Below the pieces are notes generated by a model, which made no database searches, was not told the origin of the DNA, and saw only the letters and a program-made list of their open reading frames with translations. Below are positions 57,254 to 64,000 of a stretch of DNA of 64,000 nucleotides, piece by piece. Source of the stretch: Roridomyces roridus (taxonomy: Eukaryota; Basidiomycota; Agaricomycetes; Agaricales; Mycenaceae). How positions within the stretch are numbered: position 1 is the stretch's first letter; every line of letters starts with the position of its first letter. The stretch is taken from contig JARKIF010000005.1 of assembly GCA_029378245.1 (NCBI GenBank), forward strand, positions 496,001 to 560,000, written 5' to 3'. The position numbers and the translations under genes are program-made.

Positions 57254-58515
57254 CTAGCAAACGATACACTCTGCATCAGCTTTCGTGGGGATGTCCGCAG
57301 GAGGCCATTCCTTGGGGCTTGTGGTATTTCTTGAGAGTTTGACGCCGAGTATGCCCGTGATAGAGCCATCTTCAGCGATGCACGACCTTTCCCTGGCAGA
57401 ATTCATTTCGAGTGTGACAAAGGAAACTGGCAGAAAATGTAACTCACCCCTGGGGACCGTCGCCGAATATCGCCCACCAACATGCAAAGGCAAAGTTGCC
57501 TGACTTCCCATGGGGTGTGGACCCACCTTGCAGTGGTTCATTCGACAATGCCTGCGACCAGGCATGGACAGGTTTCCGTGCCGTGTTTGGTTGATCCATC
57601 ACGACCATAGCGCAGTGCATCTCAGTACTCCGGCTCATCGATTCGACCAGTTGAATGCTTGCAGCCCACTGTCCCTTCTCAAAAAATCCTGCATCGCTGC
57701 CGTCTTTGGGACGTAAGGGCGAGTTGGCGGGTGTGAAGAACGAGAGACACCACATTCGTTCTGCTCTCGCATGAGTAAAAGAGGGTGTGGAATGTGGCGA
57801 ATCCGCACCTCGAGCAATGAATTCCAGCTTTATCTGTCTTGCCAACATCATCCGCTTCTTGTACATGGGGATCTTGAACTTGACACTGAACGGTTGGTCG
57901 GGACCCTCCATCAAGTCTAGCTTGATTTCTTCCGGCGGCACGAGAGTATTGAGGAGGAAACGATCCTCTTCAGGGAGTGCCCCAAACTGGGGACGCATCC
58001 TGAGGAACTGGAAGAGTTCTTGATTACCCAACGACAAGCACGCCTTTCGTGCCTCTTCCATCCGTAAAACGATTCAACGGGCCGGAGAACCTGACCACTG
58101 TCCCGACGAGGTCGAACGGGCCTTCCTCGGGCCCTGGGTTGTTGACAATGGCCCAATACAGTGCGGTGTGGCCGTGGAAGTCAAGTTGCTGTAACAAGCT
58201 AGCGAAATTGATATCACGGGCACTGTACTGGGCAGATAGTTCTGCGCAGTGCTTCAACAAAGCTATGCGCTCGTCCACAGACCCGCTGTCGGGCTGAAGG
58301 GCTAGGCGGACGTCCGCAAAGATGGTTTTTGGTATTTCAGTCGCGGTGGGACGCTTCTTCTTCCGGAAAGCGTGGAATAGACTGGATGTAGACTCGGAAG
58401 GGGTACTACTATGATGCGCAGACAAGCGGGATTTCACAAGGCTGGGAGCCGCTTTCTTGTCTGCGACGTCAAGAGACTGGGATGCAGAATCATAGGAGGG
58501 CGGGTCGGCCGACAT
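57254..58515 (-). CDS. Unrecognised conserved-looking protein
   Basis: I do not recognise a named family. The start MSADPPSYDSASQSLDVADK opens a Ser-rich region with a basic patch (FHAFRKKKRPTATEIPKT). A helical part follows: IALLKHCAELSAQYSARDIN and LLQQLDFHGHTALYWAIVNN. The last looks like a single ankyrin-type repeat (DFHGHTALYWAI). Then come EEARKACLSLGNQELFQFLR, LPEEDRFLLNTLVPPEEIKL and WAASIQLVESMSRSTEMH with several Met-rich runs. It ends AECIVC, stop at 57254. Reading across about 58,060 needs a one-base change (between RFTD and MEEARKAC). At least three introns interrupt the 3' half. Likely a soluble cytosolic protein; no catalytic residues can be named. Confidence 0.65.
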
Positions 58516-58892
58516 GAGAGGAGCAGCAGAGGGTGTGGCCCGTCGAATAGATATCCCGGAACATTACTTACTCATCCTATTTCAATAGCGATCGCCAGGG
58601 GAAGTTGAAGGTTAAAGGTAGTCGACGGCCGTCCTATTAGTGGGCTGAGATGCAACAACCTGGGGTCTGTCTGCTCGTACTTGTTAAAGCCTTCGTTGAG
58701 AACCACGTTGAGAACAAGCTGAGAATGACCACGTGATCGTGTACCCATCAGCTGACAGTGGCATCTTGCGGCCGACTCCTTCCAATTGCATTCCAATTCC
58801 CAGCTTGTTCCCAGCGGTTCCAACTCCCAGCGGTTCCCAGCCCTTTCATCTCGGCCGATGGTTTACAAAGCAGCTCTCAGACTCAGACCACC
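58516..58892. promoter_or_regulatory. Divergent promoter region
   Basis: About 0.38 kb between the minus-strand gene ending (start codon at 58515) and the plus-strand alcohol dehydrogenase (start 58893), so both promoters must be here. Near 58,780-58,850 the motif TTCCCAG or TTCCAA is repeated several times, and ACGTGATCACG-like text occurs near 58,730. No ORF of note. Confidence 0.4.
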
Positions 58893-60246
58893 ATGTCCGG
58901 ATCGTATGGCTGGACAGATACTCTCAAGAGAGTGTTCTATGGCCCCGGTTGTGCATCCACTGCTCTCAACACGCTGCTCGACACTCTGGGCGTCAGAAAG
59001 GCGCTCATTGTCACTGGGAAAAGTCTTTACACCAAGACCGATGTTATATCCAAGATCGAGGAAATTCTCAAGGCGCGCGACGCGTATGCTGGAGTCTTTA
59101 CGGAGATGGGAGAGCATACACCTATTGCTGGGATCAACGCTTGTATCAAGGTTTTCAAGGAATCTGGCGCAGATTGCATCGTCTCTGTAGGCGGAGGTTC
59201 TCCCATTGACGGCGCGAAAGCTGTTCGGTATCATATTCATGCCCAGCTTGGTGGTGATGCGCCCCCGCCCCAAATTGCTATTCCAACGACCCTTAGCGCC
59301 GCGGAGTACTCTGTGCGTTGTCTATCTGGCCTTACGAGAGGCATACGTTTATCCAGGAGTGTAGATTGGCGCTGGGTACACGGACGAAAGTGGCAACAAG
59401 GTCGCTGTTTCCCACCAACTGCTTGCACCGACTGGGGATCATTCTAGACGCCGAACTGACGCTTGCTACACCCCAACGCCTCTTTATTTCATCGGGGCTC
59501 CGCGCCGTCGATCACTTGCGTCGGCAAGTAGATCCGTCGCGCAAGTTTCAGCGATCCTGAGTTTTGCGTCAGAAAACCAATACCGGCCACTCGTCTCGCC
59601 CCCGGTGAAGACGCTTGGTCTCGCAGCCCTTGCAGACTTTTTCAAATATCTTCCGCTCTGCATGAATGACCCAAACAATGTTCAAGTGCGCCAGAAACGT
59701 GAGTACATCTATTCTCCCCTTACTTCTCCGGGTATCTAATTCTCCACCAGTACTCATAGCGGCGTGGATGAGCCTCTGGCCGACCAAGTATGAGAAATAC
59801 AGGTGGGTCACGCGTCGTTTACCCTACCCTTGAACGAAGACAAAACATCACAGCGCCCTGGGCCTTTCACATGCCCTCGGTCACAGACTGGGCGCGACAT
59901 ATGGCATACCGCATGGCATCACCTCTTGTCTCACCCTTGCGCCTGTCGTCGCCCTCCAGTCGCGCATCGCGTCTCCAGATGACAAGGAATGTCTTGCAAG
60001 CGCCCTCTTTTATCTCCACGAGCCTAGCACAGGCTCAGTCGACGGAGACATCCTCAAGTTGTCTGAGCTGATCGCGGGGTACGTATGTTTTGTACATGCC
60101 GTAATTTGCTCAACTTTTGTCCCAGATTGGTCGAGACATTGGGACTAAAGAGTACCTTGAGCGAGTACAAGGTCCCTCGTGAGGATTTTGTCAAGCTTGC
60201 GCAGGGGCAAGAAGAGGTTGTCGAGCTCCTGAACGGAATTTATTGA
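58893..60246 (+). CDS. Iron-containing alcohol dehydrogenase / maleylacetate-reductase-like
   Basis: Type III alcohol dehydrogenases use iron or zinc and NAD(P)H; maleylacetate reductases, which finish aromatic ring breakdown, belong to the same family. Visible blocks are RVFYGPGCASTALNTLLDTL, KALIVTGKSLYTKTDVISK, ADCIVSVGGGSPIDGAKAVR (nucleotide site), QIAIPTTLSAAEYS, VKTLGLAALADFFKYLP, and the metal site SHALGHRLGATYGIPHGITS. The end is EEVVELLNGIY, stop at 60244. Several introns interrupt it. The frame is unclear near 59,440 (TGIILDAEL changes frame by one base) and at the intron near 59,550. Length (about 380-400 aa) fits the family. Alcohol or maleylacetate as substrate cannot be separated from sequence alone. 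Confidence 0.85.
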
Positions 60247-60340
60247 ATGTTGTTTTGTGTATACGCGTTGTGTATATGTATTTGGTCGCACGTGTGACGT
60301 TCAACTTTCGAGTCTTGCCTCCCCTGTTAGATGTAACCTC

Positions 60341-61691
60341 ATGGCCGTCCCCAAGCCCAAAGACGAGGAGGAAACTCGCCCACCCACCATTTTCTCGCAG
60401 ATACGCAATTTGATCACCTCCAAATTAGACGACGTGGAGGACGTCTTCACCCCAACGCCCACCTCGTCCATCCTCTCCTCAGCACCGTTTCAAGAGCATA
60501 TTTGCCAGCCTCGCTTCTCGTGACAGCTCTCGCAATCGGCGCGTTCCTGTTGCGCAGACGCAAACACATCCTTTGGTAGAGGAAGATAGAAACATTAGAA
60601 CCCCGCGCTTCGAATCATTGGCCTCGCCATTCCTCTCCGAGTCCGAATCGGGACTCTTCTCGACGCCGGACTCTTACAGCTGCATCGACTTTCGGCAGGT
60701 TTCAGACTCTGGCTCTTCCGAGTTTGACGACACACCCCCGCTCACTCCCGAGTCTCTGATCGCAGACATCGAGCTCCTCGCATCCCCCGCTTCCGTGCAT
60801 GCAGAACTTGGTTATGATGAACACGACATGGAAGGATACGGACATGGCCAGGAAGACCCCGATGTACGCCCACATTCGCTAGAGATCAAGGAAGGCAAGC
60901 GCCCTGCACCCCCAATTGTACGTTGCGCGTGAAATTCGCTGCTTCTTCGATGGACTAAAGGTGTGGCTCTGCCAGGACTTTGACGCTCTTCTTGTGGACA
61001 TTTCGGTCGACACCGACAACACGGAGGCGTCTGAGGACGGGCAGCTCGATGTCGATTCCATTTCTGTGGAAGACAAGGAAGAGTGGTACGGACTGGAGTA
61101 TACGTTGGAGCTGAGCACCCGTGAGCGGCGCGTGTCTGAAACTCAGGTCCATTCCGCTGGAGAGCACTCCAAGGCGTGTCTTTCTTTCCACTTGCTTGTG
61201 CAGATTGACAACTGGCTCAGAGTCGTGAATCGTGGGCTGCTATTCATCAAGGCACCGTTCACCCTTTCCTTTGAAGACGAGGAATATCATCAGTGGAAGA
61301 ATTGGCACCGCTATCTTGACCGCCAGGACGACAAGCGCAAGCATCGGCGTGGGCGAGCGTTCAAGGCCCATGCCAAGGAGCTTGCACTCTTCTATGCGGA
61401 GCAAGTGCATACCAAGGATTTGATAGAGTGGCAGGAGGTATGAGATCCCCTATTTCAAGCCGTTCTCGTCTCATCGAACATTAGCAAGTGTACGGCGAGG
61501 CCGAGAGAGCTCTGAAGGAACACCTTGCGTTGCTGGAAGCACAGAGACCTGTGAGCTATTTTTTTCGCTGGTTCGAATTTATGCCAAGATTGTTCCAGGA
61601 CCCGTACAACCCGCCTCACCAACATGGGCATCTCAAGCGTTCACGCACTGTTGCATCGCTTCGCGAACTCCAGCACTTTGAAAACGAATAG
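60341..61691 (+). CDS. Unrecognised Ser/Glu-rich protein
   Basis: I do not recognise a family. The start MAVPKPKDEEETRPPTIFSQ leads to a Ser/Asp-rich region (FLSESESGLFSTPDSYSC, DDTPPLTPESLIADIE). A conserved-looking part follows: KVWLCQDFDALLVDISVDTD, LSFHLLVQIDNWLRVVNRGL and KNWHRYLDRQDDKRKHRRGR, then helices with HAKELALFYAEQVHTKDLIE. The C-terminus is basic and aromatic (FFRWFEFMPRLFQDPYNPPH). The frame must change near 60,480 (between SSILS and SPQHRFKSIFASLASRDS). Two introns separate the parts. No membrane helix or catalytic motif. It lies close behind the alcohol dehydrogenase, 94 bp from stop to start. Confidence 0.6.
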
Positions 61692-61870
61692 ACCGAATCA
61701 ATCGTAGAAGAGGAAGGAAGGCATTGCCTGCTTGTATCATACTGTTGTACCCTCAAGCCGCCTGTATTAGCTGAAACCTGAGAATTGTTGTACTTGACCG
61801 ACGGATTGATCTCCGAAGACGCACGTGATCACAACTCCTGCTCTGAAAAAATTCGACAGTCTCGTCCCCA

Positions 61871-63986
61871 ATGCTTGTGCTCTACGAGACATCTCTCGGC
61901 TACTGTCTATTCAAAGTCGGAGATGCTTCCAAGCTCGAGAGCGACGACTTATGGAAGGAGTTTGAAACTGCGGAGAAGGCTAGCAAATTGTACGTTCGAC
62001 CAGCTTCGTTCTTCGTGGCCCTGGCCTCACACATTTTTGCAGGCTGAAGCTCAAGGCTATCCACCGTTTTCAGTCCACCGCGACGGCAGTGGAGGACATC
62101 ACTTCGTTGCAAAACGGAAAGCTAGGAAAGGGCCTGAAGGATTTCCTCACCCAGGAGGTTGTGGACAAGGGCAAGGGCAAGGAGGCGCTGCTTGTCATTG
62201 ACCCCCATCTATGTGCGTTTGCTCTATGCAGTGAATTGGCTCATTTCTCACCCTGCGTTTCCAGCACGGTCAATTGCTAAAAAACTGAGCATCAATGTCA
62301 GTGCTCTGGAGGGCAAGAACGAGGATCTCTGGCGCGGCATACGGACTCAGCTGACGGCACTGCTGAACGGTGTGGACCCCAGGGATCTGGCCACCATGAG
62401 TCTCGGTCTCAGCCATTCGCTTTCGCGGTCCGTGGCGTTCTTGGGCGTGTTTTCCGTTGACGAACTTGCGTAGATTCAAGCTGAAATTCTCCCCGGACAA
62501 GGTCGATACTATGGTCGTGCAAGCTATTGCTTTACTGGATGACCTGGACAAGGAAATCAATATCTATGCTATGCGGGTCAAGGTGAGCTGTCTCTCCCAG
62601 ACAATTTTTTCTCCCGCTCATTTTACTGTCTAGGAATGGTACGGATGGCATTTCCCAGAAATGGCGAAAATTATCGTAGACAATATCGCCTACGCCAAGG
62701 TGATCCGGCTAATGGGTGCGTTCCTTACGTTTCGGCAACACGTCTTCCTCAAACAAACTCTCCAGGTTTCCGGACGAACGCTGCGACAACATCGTTCGCC
62801 GCCATCCTGCCGGAGGATCTCGAAGCAGTTCTCAAAGCAGCTGCTGAAATTTCCATGGGCACTGAAATATCAGATTCTGATATTGCCCACATCCACTCCT
62901 TATGCGACCAAGTCATCTCTATCTCTGCATACCGGACACAACTCGCAGAGTACCTCCGCAATCGCATGAGTGCCATTGCCCCCAACTTGACTGCCCTTGT
63001 CGGCGAACTCGTCGGAGCACGGCTGATCAGCCACGCCGGCAGTTTGCTCAGCTTGGCCAAACACCCGGCAAGTACTGTTCAGATTCTCGGAGCAGAGAAA
63101 GCTCTCTTCCGGGCCCTCAAAACAAAACATGATACGCCGAAATACGGTCTCATCTATCATGTGCGCATTCATTTTTTCGTTCTTTCTCAGGCACTGACTC
63201 AGTGCAGGCTTCCCTTATTGGCCAAGCCCCACCCAAATTAAAGGGCAAGGTATATTCGTTTTCGATGTTCACAACGAGTTCATTGAGCTGATTTTATTCC
63301 GCAGATGGCTCGCATGGTGGCCACAAAAGCTGCTCTGTCAATCCGTGTGGATGCGCTCACGGACTCGGACGGCAAGTCAGAGCCCGCGGCTCCCTCAATA
63401 GGCATTGAAAACCGGGCCAAGCTCGAGTCGCGGCTAGCGTGCCCTCGAGCACCAGCTGGACGGATCTGGCGTGAGGCGATTTGCGGCGGATGGTGGCAAA
63501 AAACAGGCCAAGTTTGAGATGGGTGGCAACGTCAAGACGTACAACACCCAAGCGGACGCGGTCGAGCTCGTGTCGACGCAACGAGATGACCCGATGGCTA
63601 TCGCTGTTCAAGCTGTCCTAGATGTCAAGGAGGAGAAGAGGCGTGCGAAGGAGGAGCGGAGGGCAAAGAAACGCGCGGAGAAGGAGGGAGCGGACGAGTC
63701 GATGATGGATGTTGACGGGGAGGAGAAGGAGGACAAGAAGGACAAGAAGCGGAAGAGAAGGGAAAGTGAGGCTGCCAACGGCCATGCTGAGGAGGAGGAG
63801 GAGGTATCCAAGAAGGTGCGTTCCGTTTCCCTTGCAGTCTGGTTCATAACTAAGCAAACCCAGGAGGAGACGGAGGAGGAGCGCAAGGCCAGGAAGAAGG
63901 CTCGCAAGGCGGAAAAGGCGGCAGCAGAGGCGAATGGGGAGGACGGGTCACCCAAAAAGAAGAAGAAGAGAAAATCCGAGGCCTAA
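61871..63986 (+). CDS. NOP58: Box C/D snoRNP core protein Nop58
   Basis: Nop58 is a core protein of box C/D snoRNPs that guide 2'-O-methylation and process pre-rRNA. The start [20 protein letters not shown] is typical. Then come [20 protein letters not shown], the coiled coil around [20 protein letters not shown], and the Nop domain: [40 protein letters not shown] and [20 protein letters not shown], followed by [20 protein letters not shown]. The C-terminus is charged, with KKE repeats ([24 protein letters not shown]), as usual. A single extra base near 63,436 breaks the frame between [10 protein letters not shown] and RALEHQLDG. About nine introns are present. The stop is 14 bp from the window's right edge. 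Confidence 0.95.
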
Positions 63987-64000
63987 TAATTCCTGTACTT

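Noticed and set aside
1..64000. Transposons, CRISPR arrays, tRNA genes, restriction or toxin systems
   Set aside because: I looked for transposase or reverse-transcriptase motifs, long terminal repeats, spaced direct repeats and tRNA B-box words and saw none that hold up. A full computer search would be needed to exclude short or decayed ones.

Overview
The window reads as a compact nuclear segment of a basidiomycete fungus, most likely an agaricomycete. Genes are dense and alternate between strands. Nearly all are cut by many introns of about 45-60 nt. Several families are typical of mushrooms and their relatives (a DUF6533 membrane protein, a DUF4246 pair, an LDB/SEUSS-type coactivator). 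Donor sites are often GTGCGT. About 28 protein-coding genes or gene relics are supported. I see no transposase, CRISPR array, tRNA gene or virus-derived gene.

Layout: 0-0.5 kb degenerate tandem repeats and a short perfect inverted repeat; 0.6-2.3 kb an unrecognised two-helix protein gene (-); 3.1-3.6 kb a small membrane protein (+); 3.7-5.2 kb a DUF6533 membrane protein (-); 5.5-9.0 kb RAD16 (-); 9.2-10.6 kb an ABCC transporter relic with its middle missing (-); 11.5-12.8 kb HEM25 (-) head to head with SPT4 (+); 13.4-15.9 kb a class 3 lipase whose frame is broken several times (-); 16.0-17.4 kb NCS6 (-) head to head with a WW-domain protein (+); 18.4-18.8 kb a decayed fragment of 18S rRNA; 18.8-20.9 kb ICP55 (+); 21.0-25.2 kb eIF5B (-) head to head with ARL2 (+); 27.6-29.5 kb a cyclopropane-fatty-acid-synthase-type methyltransferase (+); 30.0-35.8 kb an Unc104/KIF1-type kinesin (-); 36.0-36.8 kb IMP3 (-); 37.0-39.9 kb an LDB-type coactivator (+); 40.1-44.8 kb two tandem DUF4246 genes (+); 45.0-47.2 kb LCB2 (+); 47.4-48.5 kb IRC22 (-); 48.6-50.9 kb a cytochrome P450 (+); 51.3-54.6 kb a PNUTS-like nuclear regulator (-); 54.9-55.9 kb an HMG-box protein (+); 56.2-57.2 kb a decayed inverted copy of the 0.6-2.3 kb gene; 57.3-58.5 kb an unrecognised protein (-); 58.9-60.2 kb an iron-dependent alcohol dehydrogenase (+); 60.3-61.7 kb an unrecognised protein (+); 61.9-64.0 kb NOP58 (+).

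Most genes are housekeeping: DNA repair (RAD16), transcription (SPT4, PNUTS-like, LDB-type), ribosome biogenesis and translation (IMP3, NOP58, eIF5B, NCS6), mitochondria (HEM25, ICP55), lipids (LCB2, CFA-type enzyme, lipase) and transport along microtubules (kinesin-3, ARL2). They do not form one pathway. Four divergent pairs share promoters of about 65-210 bp.

Two points affect any reading of the window. First, around twenty single-base indels break the frame of conserved and in part essential genes (eIF5B, NCS6, NOP58), often as an extra T, so most frame breaks are probably sequence errors rather than mutations. Second, independent of that, there are real relics: the 18S fragment, the internally deleted transporter, the inverted decayed gene copy, and two neighbouring introns of the lipase gene that are about 90 percent identical although the exon between them is not duplicated. 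I found no new defence or mobile system; the intron pair is the most unusual signal.
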